From: Paraniabella hibiscisoli
GTDB lineage: Bacteria > Bacteroidota > Bacteroidia > Chitinophagales > Chitinophagaceae
Length of the DNA: 64,000 nucleotides
Direction: 5' to 3'
Assembly: GCF_022512515.1 (NCBI RefSeq)
Contig: NZ_JAKWBK010000002.1
Coordinates: 124,001-188,000 of the forward strand
A program made the position numbers and the translations under genes. The notes under the pieces were generated by a model that was given only the letters and a program-made list of their open reading frames with translations, was not told where the DNA came from and searched no databases. Positions 41,334 through 53,462 of this stretch are shown here, one piece after another; within the stretch, counting starts at the first letter, position 1, and every line of letters begins with the position of its first letter.

Positions 41334-44143
41334 CTATACTAAAAATATTATGATCCTTTTACCTGGCGTGATGGTAAATGTATACAATCCGTCTAATACT
41401 TTAGTCAAATGAAGCTCTTTCCCGTTGCAAATAGCTGCATATTCATAATTATCATTCAAACAGACCAACATCGAGAATGATTGGTTATTGGATCCGTTAA
41501 ATAATTTAAATACCCCTTTAAAGCCAGACTGATCGGTACCAAATGACTGCGACACAGGCCAGATATCGAACCCGTGCGTAATAGTTCCGGGTTTATACAA
41601 AGAGCTAAACCAATTCAATACAGGCGAAGATAATGCGCCAAACTGGTGCCAGCCTCCACCGTTGCCTGTCTCCACGCTAAAATTCTCCCAGCAATTATAC
41701 GAATCGTCTGTCTCCCTTTTCCAAACATTCAGGGCTGTTTGAGCTACCTGTATCGCCTTTTGCGGTTCTGCCACATCCAGCAAAGCCTTCCATATAAACC
41801 ATTGGTGTGGCATCCATACCCTCCCGTTCCAATAGCCATCTTTGTTATAGTAGGGTGCCGACTGGTCAATAGCCGTAATACCCTGGTCCGTCCAAAGATG
41901 TTCTTTTGAAAAGACATTGTCTAAGATGCGTCTTGTCTGGTCCTGGTTGCATATACCAGCAATTAAAGGAGAAATGCCATCCAGTCCCATATTAAAATTT
42001 GCACCCGATGCGTGTTTTAATATACCAGCAGCCTTGCCCTCTTTATCATGTGTTACATAACCAAAGTAGCCCGAAGCCTCATTCCATGAATACTTTTGTA
42101 AGGCAGCACTATAGTCTTTTATATTTGCTTCGTACTGTTTAATATCGTTCCTGTAGCCTAATTCGGAAGCCGCCATCATTAGCAACTTGGCAAACCTGAT
42201 CTGATGTGAGGTGTTGACGGTGGGCGCTGTCGATTTTGCGAGTTTGTTCGCGTGCATAAAAACCTGCGGACTGTAATCATCCCATCCGCCGGAATTGTAA
42301 AAAATATCCCAGGTTTGGACCAGGTTAGACTGTAGCTTGCGGGTAGGTGAATGCTCTAAACCGTTTAGGAAATTATAATATCGTTTAAGGCGCGGATAGA
42401 AGTATTGCAGCATCTCTTTGTTCTGGGTCTGGTTCCATAGTTCGTTATACAAATATGCCTGTACCGGTAACGGTGTTCCATGTTCCAAAAAAGCAGATTG
42501 CTCAGAGCTATCCATCGTATAAGCATTCAGGCTTTCCAAAGCCCGCCCTAAATTTAATGTAGCATAGCCCAGGCCAATGAAGCCCGCATCCCAGGTATAG
42601 AAGGCGCTCCAGCGCTTGCCGGGTGTAGTATGTTTCAGGTATTGATTTCCAGCAAAAGTGGGATAATTAACATTGGTTAAAGTAGTAGCTGCCATAAGCT
42701 GCTGACTGAAAAGGTAAGGCGTTCCCGCTTTGTTAACCGACCATTGATTTGCGATTTGTTTTTGTTGTTCTATTATACTATCCGCTTCCTTCCATCGCGA
42801 CTTAAATGCTTTTACTTTATCCAGTACTTCTTTCTGATCTTTCCCGTAGCTTATATAAAAGTACTGTCTCCTTTTTTGTTGAGGTTGTACTAGAATTGGT
42901 CCAGAAAATAGGTTTTCAAAATGTCCCTTGTTGTTTCCGTTGATTCTTGATTTGGCTGATGACCTATGTTCCTTTTTTACCAGGTGGTCAAAATAAGCCA
43001 GGACTCTATCAGGATTATCATCGACTATTACCCTTCTGTCTGCCAATGAATCATCCCAAACTAAGCCGTAATAACCGTTGATATCGTCGAATTTAAAAAC
43101 GGCCGTGTTTGAAACCTCCGTTTTTATTTCCCGGGGAACGTAACTAATGACGTCTTCCTTAAAACCAATGGATGGCAGGTCTTTATCGTTGGCCAGAACT
43201 AAAGCATCTAAAGCAAGTTTTGCCTTGTTTAAGGTTTTAATGCGCATGCCTAAAGTTCCTTCAGGTATATTTTTTATGGCTACAGTAGCAAGCGTATAAT
43301 CTTTGGCAACCTTCAGTTCTGTAGGTTGCAGTAATTGATCACCTACCTGTATTTGTAGCCTGGCTGTTGTTGCATCGATGGATCGGTAACGAAGCAGCAT
43401 CACTCCATTGCGAATAGCTTTGCTACTCTTTAAGCTATAGTGTAATTTTTCTCCAGGATTTTTGCCTATTACTACGGCTGTTGTGCTCACAGCATTCTCG
43501 TCTTTTATCTGACCACGTAGCTGTCCATCATATACCAGGTTGTATTTGGAGTCGGTAATTGAATCCGTGAAGCTGGTATAATCTGCTGCACTGAGTAAGG
43601 AGACATGCGCCGGTGCTTCCATTTTTATTCTTTTACTGTATGGATACATGATGCTGGTAAACAGGTTTAAGGCCATACTCCGGGTAGTGTTGGTATTATT
43701 TACAAAATCTACACTGATCAGCCTGGTATTTTCATCCACCTTGCTAAATGCAACATCGCTATAAACGCGGTCTTTCCACTCCAGCTCAAAGCGATAAGAA
43801 AAATAAGAAAGATCCGCACTGGCTTGCCAGGGGTGATATCCGTCTCTCTTTGTGTACTTCCTAACGGTGTAACATTTCTAAAGTAAAGCGATGGTTGAAC
43901 GATTACGTCAAATCGTAACCCTGTATTTTCAGCAGGTACATGCGATATCCCGTTAAAACGAGTTGAATAAGGTCCCCATGCCGGCAAAGCCATGTCATGC
44001 GTTTTATGCAAGGTTTTTGTAAACCCTGGTTGCCAGCTGGAATAAATAGCTGATGAAGGTTGTCCTGCCACTTTAGCTGCGGTAATGAGCACTAACGCTG
44101 CGAGTAGTTTATGTTTATGAAGAGGCTTCTTATTATAGCTCAT
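41334..44143 (-). CDS. GH63/MGH1-like (alpha/alpha)6-barrel glycoside hydrolase (one frameshift)
   Basis: Secreted hydrolase of about 936 residues. The N-terminus (SYNKKPLHKHKLLAALVLITAAKVAGQ) is a signal peptide, joined after one base in G4 43830-43833 to the main frame. Residues up to about 430 are beta-rich. The catalytic barrel shows KRWSAFYTWDAGFIGLGYA, LVQTWDIFYNSGGWDDYSPQ, GYWNGRVWMPHQWFIWKALLD and NCWENFSVETGNGGGWHQFG, which resemble GH63/mannosylglycerate-hydrolase-like and trehalase folds. Specificity is not clear; an alpha-glycosidase is likely. It belongs to the SusC/SusD locus and is followed by an oxidoreductase. Confidence 0.8.
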
Positions 44144-44164
44144 ATTGAAATTGTAAAAATACTA

Positions 44165-44205
44165 TACCCGGAACATCACTTTAAAAAAGTATGATGTTCC
44201 GGGTA
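44165..44205 (-). other. strong intercistronic hairpin
   Basis: A perfect 14-base inverted repeat (TACCCGGAACATCA 44165-44178 and TGATGTTCCGGGTA 44192-44205) with a 13-base loop lies between the DUF1735/4973 gene and the GH63-like gene. Read on the minus strand, TAGTATTTTTAC follows it, so it may be a partial terminator or an mRNA-stabilising element that sets less hydrolase than surface proteins. Confidence 0.75.
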
Positions 44206-44256
44206 AATTGATGAAGCGTAGTCTTCACTCCTACTGCTTTTTACTAAATTGTTTAC

Positions 44257-45258
44257 TTACCATTCAATAGCCTGGTCTTCGTCTGGTATCAGGGTATTGA
44301 TCAACCTCGCCATGGTCATTGAACCATCAGCCCTGTACCTGGTTTTCTTACCGGGAACTGTACTGATATCATCATATTTATATTTCAGATTCACTGTGCA
44401 GTAACGGGTTACCAGGTATTTTTTTGTAGGGTCTACTACTTCACGTATCTGGTAAGTTGCCGGAGCTGTCAACTCAAAATTAATATCACTGTTAGGGGCG
44501 TATACATTCAAAGTACCCGTTTTGGTGCCGTCGGCCTGTGTAACCGGAGTAGAAAAATCCATCACAATTTTGTAGGCTCCACGCGCTTCAGATTTCTCTT
44601 CGAATACACCGGCATAGAAAAATACGGATCTCTCATCTACCACCCATGCTGTTCTTGTACTGGACACTAACGGAAAAGTAGTTTGTCCATCCAGGTATAC
44701 ATTCATAGAGGTTGCAGAGTAATTACCCGAAAAATCGTTAAATGGCCTTATGTACAATAGCGCTTTTCTCCAGCCTTTACGGGTATTGGAAATATAAGAA
44801 GGGTCGTCTTTTATGGTCAGCGGCAATACATACCTTTCAACCAGGTCGAGGTCGTCAAACCTAAACTTAATAGGGTAGTTTTCAGTATGGGACCCCTGCG
44901 GAATAAAACAGGTAGGCGACGATAACTGGTAAAACTGCTCAGGTAGTTGTTTAAAATACAAATCTGTCCGGTATTGAAATTTTTCCCTGTTATAAATACT
45001 TAGCGTATCGGGGTCCACTTCTATTTTCACATACAGGTCCTGGTGATTGCTTGTTGATCCGCTTACAATTACAGGCAGGTTGTAGGTTACTTCTCCATTT
45101 TTGTTATACCGCAGGTACACTTCTGAAACCCCTTCTGAGGTAAGTCGGGCTTTAAACGATACCATCTGTGTGTACAATTCATCCTTCCATTCGTCATTGC
45201 AGGCGCCAAGACCTAAAGCCAACGCTGCTATTGCGAAATATATACCTATTTTTTTCAT
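44257..45258 (-). CDS. DUF1735/DUF4973 surface glycan-binding lipoprotein
   Basis: Intact 333-residue lipoprotein (lipobox ending Cys20 in ALGLGAC). The DUF1735 part at about 30-160 (VYLRYNKNGEVTYNLPVIVSG, ERYVLPLTI) is followed by the DUF4973 part (NYSATSMNVYLDGQTTF, ADGSMTMARLINTLIPDED). Such proteins occupy the SusE-like slot after susD and help bind glycan at the cell surface. It lies 74 bases downstream of the SusD gene. Confidence 0.85.
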   Translation of the reverse strand: MKKIGIYFAIAALALGLGACNDEWKDELYTQMVSFKARLTSEGVSEVYLRYNKNGEVTYNLPVIVSGSTSNHQDLYVKIEVDPDTLSIYNREKFQYRTDLYFKQLPEQFYQLSSPTCFIPQGSHTENYPIKFRFDDLDLVERYVLPLTIKDDPSYISNTRKGWRKALLYIRPFNDFSGNYSATSMNVYLDGQTTFPLVSSTRTAWVVDERSVFFYAGVFEEKSEARGAYKIVMDFSTPVTQADGTKTGTLNVYAPNSDINFELTAPATYQIREVVDPTKKYLVTRYCTVNLKYKYDDISTVPGKKTRYRADGSMTMARLINTLIPDEDQAIEW

Positions 45259-45331
45259 CAGAATGTTATTTATGTTTTGCCAGTTTATGTTAACTACCTG
45301 ATGGTAGATTTACGGCTAATACTTTATTTAA

Positions 45332-47345
45332 TTAATCAAAAGAGGGCCAACCCGGCGCCTGAGTCATGCGCTTGTTTTTCTGTAATTCATCCCAGTCAAT
45401 AGGCCAGAAATACATTTTCTTTGAAAAAGTTGTTTGCAACAATGGTACCCGTATAGGCGTATAGAAATCTGCGGCCCTGTCCTTGGTCATCAATACATTG
45501 TAACCATATATCTGCTCTGCCTCATCCACCGGTGCATCCTTCCAGCGCCTTAAATCAAAATAGCGTTGGTTTTCGCCCAGTAACTCTATCTGGCGCTCAC
45601 GTTTAATTTTCTTACGTAATTCTTCCTTACTTCCATATACTGACATGTCATGATCGGGAACCCCTGCACGGATACGTACCTGGGATATAGCCTTCTTCAT
45701 CTCTGTTATATTTCTCGTTATTGCATGAGACCCGGCGCCATCCCATGTAGGTATATTGTAGCTACCGCCCAGTTCATTGAGTGCTTCAGCATACATGAGC
45801 AGTATATCAGCGTAGCGAATGGTGATTTCTACTTTAGGGAAAATTTTACCGCCGTTGCCGGTGGCGTTATCCTTTGGATTTACGTATTTCATCATACCAA
45901 TACCAGTGGGCAACCAGCGATCTCCGTTGATCATACCTTCGTTTTCACCACGGTAATAAAAACCTGTTGGTTGGTAACTACCGCTGCATTGTTAATAGCA
46001 CTCGACATGGTCCAAAGAGCACCGCTATATGCAACGGATGCATAGAACCGTGGTTCTCTGTTGGCAAATTCTTTCCAAACATTAGCCAGCAAAGGTTTGA
46101 AGTTGTTCACTTCGCTTGCCTGCACAAACATATTATTGCCATATTTTTGAAGAATTGCCTGACGGTTAAAAGGTGTGCCATCGTTCATGGCGTAAGCATC
46201 ACATTGTTTCAGCGTGATACCATGGCAATTGTAACCACCACCTACTTGCGGCATCTGGTGACGTGCCAGGGATATTACTCCAAAATCTTCACTGGTTTGA
46301 TTTTCTCCCCTGGTAAAAATCATCTCGGGGTTTTCACCAGCATAAAGATCACCGTTAAATAATGCACGGTATGATTCAAACGCATCTACATTGGCCCATC
46401 CTTCAGGAAAATCTCTATGTGAATATTCAGCATGTTCTGGCGGGAAAATAGTGGGCGGATAATCCGTAGTGCCCTTAAATTTCGGCGCAGCGATATACAG
46501 CCTGTAGTGATTCAGTGCAATTACATCTTTAGCGGCGGCTGCAGCCTTAGCCCATTTTTCTTCGTTATATTGCTGGCTGATCAGTATCCGGCCGGCATCG
46601 TCTGTAAAATCAGCCATCTCGGCATTTCCATTGGCCAACGGGCTGGCGGCAAATAACAATGCTTTAGCCCGGGTAGCCAACGCTGCTCCCGCGTAGGACG
46701 TGCAATGTTGCGATTATCCCTTTTCATAGGAAGATCTTTTGCGGCAGCTGCCATTTCTTCGGAGATAAAAGTAGCTACCTCATCATAAGAATTACGGGGA
46801 TGAGACAGTTGATCATATGGCGCATCATAGTTTACTCCCTTATCAGGCATAATGGGCACCGGGCCATACTTGCGAAGCATTAACCAATAAAGGTACGCCC
46901 GTATAAATCTGGCCTGGGCCTTATAGTCTTTAACTTCACTTTCGGTAAAAGCACCACCCTCGCTCATTGCGTGTAGCATTACAGATGCCTGCCGTATGCC
47001 ATCATAGGCCTGAGCCCAGGACCATCTAAGCCAGGTGTAGTCGTACTCCCCAAATTTAAACTGCCTGTATTGCTGGCCGTTGGCACCACCCGACTCATTA
47101 AAAAACATGTCATCGGAGTAGTTCGTAAGGGTATAGTTTCTATGACCTATTTCGAGATTATAGTTAAGCAGCCTGTTATAACAGGTACCCAGCCATTGTT
47201 CTGTATAGTCGCGGCTTTTAAAAATACGTTCCTCGCTTTGCCGGTCATCAAAGTAATGCTGTACATCGAGATATTTTCTGCAAGAACCTAAAAATGACAC
47301 TACTGCTACGAGCAATATACCTAAGGTTATTTGTTTTTTCGTCAT
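45332..47345 (-). CDS. SusD/RagB-family lipoprotein (two frameshifts)
   Basis: About 671 residues after one base is added at C3 46688-46690 and at A5 45958-45962. Lipobox SFLGSC (Cys22), SusD helix QARFIRAYLYWLMLRKYGPVPI, then FEITIRYADILLMYAEALNELGG-like ADILLMYAEALNELGG and the end region RERQIELLGENQRYFDLRRW. It binds the polymer and passes it to the SusC receptor encoded 10 bases upstream. Confidence 0.93.
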
Positions 47346-47355
47346 AACTTTTATA

Positions 47356-50300
47356 TTACAGGTTTAAGTTTAAACCCATGGTGATTGTTTTAGACAGCGG
47401 ATATTGCTGACCGTTAGTACTGTTCATTTCCGGATCCCATAGCTTAAAGCTGGAGAAGGTAAGCAGGTTGGTACCCATGAGGTATAAGCGCATGGTTTTA
47501 ATTCCCATTCTATTGGTAAACACTTTAGGGAAGGTGTAACCGGCATCGACTGTTTTCAATCTCATATAGGAGCTTTCACGCAGCCAATAGCTCGAAGCAC
47601 GATAGTTATTAGCGCTACCGTTATAGCTTAACCTTGGATACATTGCATTCACATCTTCGTTTTCTCCCAATATCCAGCGATTCGATTCCACTACATCGGT
47701 TAGTATATTACCCCAGTCTCCTGAGCTAAATGGATACACTGTATATCCGTTGATAAAGAAAGATGATTTACCTGCACCCTGGAATAGCACACTGGCATCG
47801 AAACCTTTCCAATTGGCTGACAACCCAAACCCATAGGTCAAATTAGGAAAACGGGTAGCTCCAACAGGAACGATGTCATTATCATCGATGGCACCATCGC
47901 CATTGATATCTTTATATTTAATATCACCAGGAGCCACCCTTCCAAAGCTTTGAACCGGGCTGTTACGGATATCCTCATAATCTTTAAAAAGACCGAGAGC
48001 CACCAGACCTTTATTTTGATTTACCCTGAAACCAGCGCGCCTTACGTACGGATAGTTGCTATACTGCTCATCTGCTTCCAGTATTTCGTTACGACTGTAT
48101 ACCATGGTACCTCGTACGGTGAGATTGACTTTATTTATTTGTTGAGAAAACTTCAACTGACCATCAAATCCCTTATTTAAAGTAGAACCTACGTTGGCGC
48201 GTGGAGCAGCGGCTGGCAAAATACCCACACTTGGCGGCATAAAATCCCGCGTCATGTAAATCCCGTCGCGTTGTTCATGAAAGTAATCCAGCGCACCACC
48301 AAACTTGTCTCCAAAAAGTGAGAAGTCCAGACCCATATTATGCTTGGTAGCTACCTCCCATGTTATAGAGTTAGAAGCTATGATACTGTAAGCAAGGCTT
48401 GAAAAAGAATTATTGCTTTCAATGTCACCCCAATTATAGCCTCTGGCTGGATCGGTAGTAAAAGAAGCCAGGTAAGGAAAACGAATCGGCATATAATCAT
48501 TCCCTACTTTACCGTAGGAGTAGCGGAACTTAAACATATCCATCCATTTCAGGTTATCCTGAATAAACTTTTCTTCCGCCAGGTTCCATGCACCGGATAC
48601 AGCAGGAAATAAACCAAACTGATGACCGGACGCGAAGTTTTCAGAACCATTGTACCCGATGTTTACATCAAACATATATCGAGACTGATAGCTATAGGTA
48701 AAACGACCTGCAAGGCGTTGGTTGCGACGCTCGATCCCCTGCATAATATCTTCGCCATAAGAGCGGTGTTTACCTTTTTCTCCTGAGTATATTGCAATAT
48801 CCCACCTAAATTATGGCTCTTAATATTTTTGGTATAATGTAACTCTCCCTGTAAGGTCTCCATCCGGTCGCTGCTGGCATCAGACCGTTGAGTGAGCAAT
48901 TGCTCGGTAATGGTACGGCGAAGGCGCAGCTCTCCGTTAGATTCTCTTTGACGCTCTGCGATCCAACCCTCCGGCCATTTCATACGTCGAATAAAATTTC
49001 TATTGCCGTTGTCATACCCAAAGCGACCTACGAAACGTAACCCTTTAGTAATGAATTTAAGATTCTGTTCAAGGGTAACGTTGGTTTGCACTTTATTCTC
49101 CCAGTTCTCTATATATCCTTGTTGAGTAATCAGTACCCAGGGGTTTTGCCTGTCGGCGCCGCCTCTGGATGCCACTTGTCCTGTTGAGTATTTGATAGGA
49201 ATTGAGATAGGGTTTTGTCCCATGAGCGAGGCCCAGATCTCACTATAATTACCACCCGGCAGGTTTTGTTTTCCTAACGATCCGCTTACACCCACACGCA
49301 CCAATGTGGTTTTAGTGAGATTCATATCTACATTCGCACGATAGTTCCACCTTTTGTAGTTGGCATTTGTGTTGTAGCTTTTCAGATTTTCATCGGTTTC
49401 GTACATACCGCCTTCATTAATATAACTACCGGATACAAAATAACGGGCCAATGCACCTCCACCATCAAAATTAAGTGTGGCACGTTGTGTAGCTGCACCC
49501 GGCTTCAGGAACATATTCATCCAATTGATATCCGGGAATAAATCAGGATCGAGCTGGTTACGAATCAGGTTAAGATCTTCGACACTGTAAAATGCTTCTT
49601 CGTTACGTGTAGTACGTGCTTCGTTCATCAGACTGGCATATGTATAGCCATCCACAAATTCGGGAGTAAATGTTCGGGTGCTGTAAGATCCTTCGTATTT
49701 ACCATTGATGGATACCTTATCCGCCTTACCCTTTTTGGTGGTAATCAACACTACACCATTGGCGCCACGCGAACCATAAATAGCTGTAGTGGAAGCATCT
49801 TTCAATATCGAGAACGTTTCAATATCTTCTATATTTATTTCGGTAAGCGACCGTTCAAAACCGTCCACCATTACTAACGCACCAGTACCAGCGCCAAAAG
49901 TAGAGATACCCCTGATCCAGAATTCTGATGCATTACTACCTGGCTGGCCACTCCCCTGCATAGCCAATACACCGGCAACATTACCAGCCAAAGCATTGGT
50001 AATACTGGATGTAGGTGTTTTAATAGTAGAAAGATCTACCGTAGTGATCGCACCGGTTACTGTGGCTTTTTTCTGACTGCCTAATGCAGTAACTACAATT
50101 TCATCCATTGCCTTTTGCTCGGCTGCTTTCAATGTTACATCCAGCGTGAGCTGATCCTTGATCAGAATTTCCATTTGCTCGTAGCCAATGGATGAGAAAA
50201 CCAACCACTGGTATTTGTTTGCTTTGATAACATACGCTCCCTGGGTGTTGGTAGGAACGCCCAGCCCAGGTTGGTCTTTTACGGTAACTGTAACGCCAGC

Positions 50301-50426
50301 CAATGGCTCCTTCTGCTCGTTAAAAACCGTTCCGTTAACCGTCACCGCTACTTGTGCCGTATCCTGCGCATAAGTACAGGCAACAGCTCCTATAATCGCA
50401 ATCAGTATAAAAAGAATTTTTTTCAT
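47356..50426 (-). CDS. SusC/RagA-family TonB-dependent receptor (one frameshift)
   Basis: About 1,023 residues. Signal peptide (LFILIAIIGAVACTYAQ), carboxypeptidase-like domain (VNGTVFNEQKEPLAGVTVTV), plug (EIVVTALGSQKKATVTGAITTV, GALVMVDGFERSLTEINIEDI, ASTTAIYGSRGANGVVLITTKKG), barrel, and C-terminal TNGQQYPLSKTITMGLNLNL ending in an aromatic/hydrophobic last strand. The single break is T5 48775-48779. Second gene of the locus; 212 bases separate it from the IPT/NHL gene. Confidence 0.95.
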
Positions 50427-50638
50427 CCGTAATTTTTTAATTTGTCCCGTTCTCAGCGGAACGATTATTTTGGTCTGTTGGAACCTCGTTTATCTTCCCT
50501 TTTTAAGAGACAGAATGTTTGGCCCATGATTCATTGATGGATAGTTGTGCAGCTACTCTATTAACCTCACAGTAGAAATTGCCCTGCCTGTCTTAATAAA
50601 ATACGACTGGTTAATAAAGTATTGAAATAATGAATTAT

Positions 50639-52015
50639 TTATTGTTCAACTGCTATGGTACGTATACGCTTATTGACGCGTTCTGCTATGTAGAAAATTT
50701 TACGTTCGACATCATAATCTATACCGGTAGGCTCTGCAAACCTGGCTTCCAACCTGGGGTCGCCGTCTATATAACCACTCTTGCTTCCGTCGGGGGTAGG
50801 ACTTCCCTTACCAGCAAATGTGGTAACCATACCGTTAGGTGCTAATATGCGCACACTATGATTATTTTGGTCGCAGAAATAAAAATCATATTCATCTTCC
50901 TGTCCGGCATAGGCTGGGTTTTTTACAAATATGCCCTGGTAAGCTCTGCTGATTCTGGCGGAAGTACCAATGGCATCAACATCACCTGCAACGCCACCGG
51001 CAAAAATAATGGCTGGCTCTAGTTCCTGTTTATCCCAATTGTACATACTTTTATAGATGCGGCTGTGTGCCATTATATAAGCATAATTTCCGGATGGGTG
51101 AAAGAAAATTAAGGTGCTCAGGTTGCCGCCTATTCGATATAATTCTTTTGGAACCAATTCACCTGTTACCGGATCTGGTACTGCTTTCTTAATAGGCGTT
51201 CCGTTAGTTACTGTGTAAAAGAGACCGCCATGCATAGGATGCGGTGCTACCCCGTACGCACCCACATCCCAAAGAGCCGGATGTACGCGTCTATAATTTT
51301 CAGAACGCAGCGTGTAAGCTATTGCAACTTTATTAGGTGTACTTCTGTTGCCGTTATCATCCACCAGGTATAAGGTATCCGTATCGGTGCTTAAAGTAGT
51401 CGTTTGCAGTTTAGCAAAGCTAGCCTGCCCGTTAGTTATAAGGGTTGATACCGTTCTGGCAGCCAGATCAATTTTTCTTACAGCACGATCAATTTCGGTT
51501 ACAAATACGCTGTTACTACCAGGCTCATAAGTAATCCAACCGGGATACGTAAATCCAGCTTCTTCAAAGCTGCCGTCTATAATTCCGGAGTTCCCGTTTT
51601 GATCTACATTGCCTACCAAAGTACCTACACTTGTGCTCTTGAGGTAATTAAACTGATCAGAAAAAGTGTGCTCCACGGGACTGCCCGAATCACCATTAAT
51701 TACAACGCGTACCTGTCCTGTAGTGGTTTGGCCTGGTACCCAACAGTAGATTTGTTTACCGTTGGCGCCTACCACTTTCAATTCCCGTTCGCCAATGTAC
51801 ACCTGTATTTTTGATACATCGGATCCAAAATTGTCCCCGCTAATATAAAGGCGTGTGCGTATGGCACCTTGTTTTGGAGAAAAATCAGAAAAAACGGTAG
51901 GCTTGCCCGGATCGCGTTCTCCTCCAATAATATCCTTATCCTTACAGGAAGAAAGGAAACCTATGCCCAATAAGAACAGAGCAATAAAGCAAGCATTTTT
52001 TTGTACAAATTTCAT
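50639..52015 (-). CDS. IPT/TIG-NHL repeat lipoprotein
   Basis: Intact 458-residue lipoprotein (Cys24 in GIGFLSSC). Domain order: an IPT/TIG Ig-like domain (about 35-115; TVFSDFSPKQGAIRTRLYISGDNFG), then an NHL-like beta-propeller (about 130-450) with repeats such as PGWITYEPGSNSVFVTEIDRAVRKIDL and FAEPTGIDYDVERKIFYIAERVNKRIRTI. These accompany SusC/SusD in Bacteroidota loci as surface glycan-binding partners. As the first gene of the minus-strand locus it is expected to be expressed from the 52-kb intergenic region. Confidence 0.88.
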   Translation of the reverse strand: MKFVQKNACFIALFLLGIGFLSSCKDKDIIGGERDPGKPTVFSDFSPKQGAIRTRLYISGDNFGSDVSKIQVYIGERELKVVGANGKQIYCWVPGQTTTGQVRVVINGDSGSPVEHTFSDQFNYLKSTSVGTLVGNVDQNGNSGIIDGSFEEAGFTYPGWITYEPGSNSVFVTEIDRAVRKIDLAARTVSTLITNGQASFAKLQTTTLSTDTDTLYLVDDNGNRSTPNKVAIAYTLRSENYRRVHPALWDVGAYGVAPHPMHGGLFYTVTNGTPIKKAVPDPVTGELVPKELYRIGGNLSTLIFFHPSGNYAYIMAHSRIYKSMYNWDKQELEPAIIFAGGVAGDVDAIGTSARISRAYQGIFVKNPAYAGQEDEYDFYFCDQNNHSVRILAPNGMVTTFAGKGSPTPDGSKSGYIDGDPRLEARFAEPTGIDYDVERKIFYIAERVNKRIRTIAVEQ

Positions 52016-52586
52016 ACTGGCGTTGTCTTTGTGTTTATAAATAACTAAATCGTTTTAGCAAAAATGGCATGGGTATCCCCATCTATCATAATCAACCTAT
52101 CGCCAATTAAATGATACCTGGCAACTTTAATCAACTGATATAACTTGTAACTTACAGGCGCAGTTTCGAATGTATTTCTATTCCATCCGGGCAATTCGTC
52201 ATTTTCTCTAATCTGCAGTACAACATTTCACTCAGCAAACAATATTTTAATCCTTAAAAAGCAATAATTTATTGTTAAAACGAAGAAACTAAATACCGCG
52301 GAACTATACTGTTCATTGTTTTGTCGTTTTGTACCAAGGGTGATGGTTAATTAGGACAACAGCGAGTGGTGAGTTGGAAAGAGTGCAATCGGCTGTTTGT
52401 AAATGCTCCCCAAGACATAGTGACAATCTTAGCGTCTATCATGAATAAATTCTCTATTATTTTTTACAATAACTTAAACCAACTCTTTTAAAACCTTTAC
52501 AGCTAGCCAAGGTTTTGATTCTGCAATCCCCTATCTTGCACGCCAGTTTATCCGTAACCGTACCACTGTCGTAAAATATTGTTGAA
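52016..52586. promoter_or_regulatory. 571-base divergent intergenic region (promoters not resolved)
   Basis: No gene is seen. It must hold the promoters of the IPT/NHL-SusC-SusD locus (minus) and of the CDF transporter gene (plus). No sequence matches the -33/-7 consensus well enough to place either promoter. No regulator gene adjoins the locus. Confidence 0.5.
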
Positions 52587-53462
52587 ATGAGCAATGAGCA
52601 GTCTGCTATAAAAACAACCTACTTCAGCATCGCAGGAAATACCCTCCTGGCGCTGATAAAGGGCGTCGCGGGCTTTTTTGGCAATTCTTATGCGTTGATA
52701 GCGGATGCTATTGAATCTACAACCGATATATTTTCATCGGTATTGGTTTTACTTGGACTGAAGTACGCCAAAAGACCGGCTGATGAAAACCACCCGTACG
52801 GGCACGGACGAATCGAGCCGCTTATTACTTTTCTTGTGGTGGCTTTTTTAGTAGTTTCGGCTACTATTATCGCTTATGAAAGTATTCAGAATATTAATAC
52901 CCCGCATGAACTACCGGAGCCCTGGACCTTATTTGTATTAGGGGGCATTATTTTCTGGAAGGAGATCTCTTACCAGATCGTTATCAGGAAAAGCAGGCAA
53001 ACCAATAGTTCCTCTTTAAGGGCGGATGCCTGGCATCATCGAAGCGATGCGATCACCTCTATTACCGCATTTGTTGGTATATCTATCTCGCTGGTAATGG
53101 GTAACGGTTATGAAACAGCCGATGACTGGGCGGCCCTTGCAGCGTCGGCATTTATTTTATACAATTGTTATAAAATATTCAGACCCGCATTGGGGGAGAT
53201 CATGGACGAACATGTTTATGACGACCTGGTGGAAGAAATAAGACAAACATCGCTACAAGTAACCGGCGTAATGGCTACTGAAAAATGTTTTGTTCGCAAG
53301 TCTGGTATGCGATATCATGTAGACCTGCATGCAATAGTGAACGGGGAAATTTCTGTTCGCGAAGGACATGACATCGCTCACCAGTTAAAAGACTACCTTA
53401 AAAAACAACTGCCCAATTTGGGTAACGTACTCGTACATGTGGAGCCCAGCCGTATTAACTAA
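52587..53462 (+). CDS. cation diffusion facilitator (CDF) metal transporter
   Basis: Intact 291-residue inner-membrane zinc/manganese/iron-type antiporter of six helices and a cytosolic C-terminal domain. Metal-site motifs: ADAIESTTD in helix 2 (Glu43 and Asp47 at the D-x3-D positions), HPYGHGRIE after helix 2 and H150-x3-D154 in helix 5 (WHHRSDAIT). The Glu43 replacing Asp may change metal preference. The C-terminal HVDLHAIVNGEISVREGHDIAHQ and NVLVHVEPS are typical CDF domain sequence. Specificity cannot be fixed from sequence. Confidence 0.93.
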   Translation: MSNEQSAIKTTYFSIAGNTLLALIKGVAGFFGNSYALIADAIESTTDIFSSVLVLLGLKYAKRPADENHPYGHGRIEPLITFLVVAFLVVSATIIAYESIQNINTPHELPEPWTLFVLGGIIFWKEISYQIVIRKSRQTNSSSLRADAWHHRSDAITSITAFVGISISLVMGNGYETADDWAALAASAFILYNCYKIFRPALGEIMDEHVYDDLVEEIRQTSLQVTGVMATEKCFVRKSGMRYHVDLHAIVNGEISVREGHDIAHQLKDYLKKQLPNLGNVLVHVEPSRIN

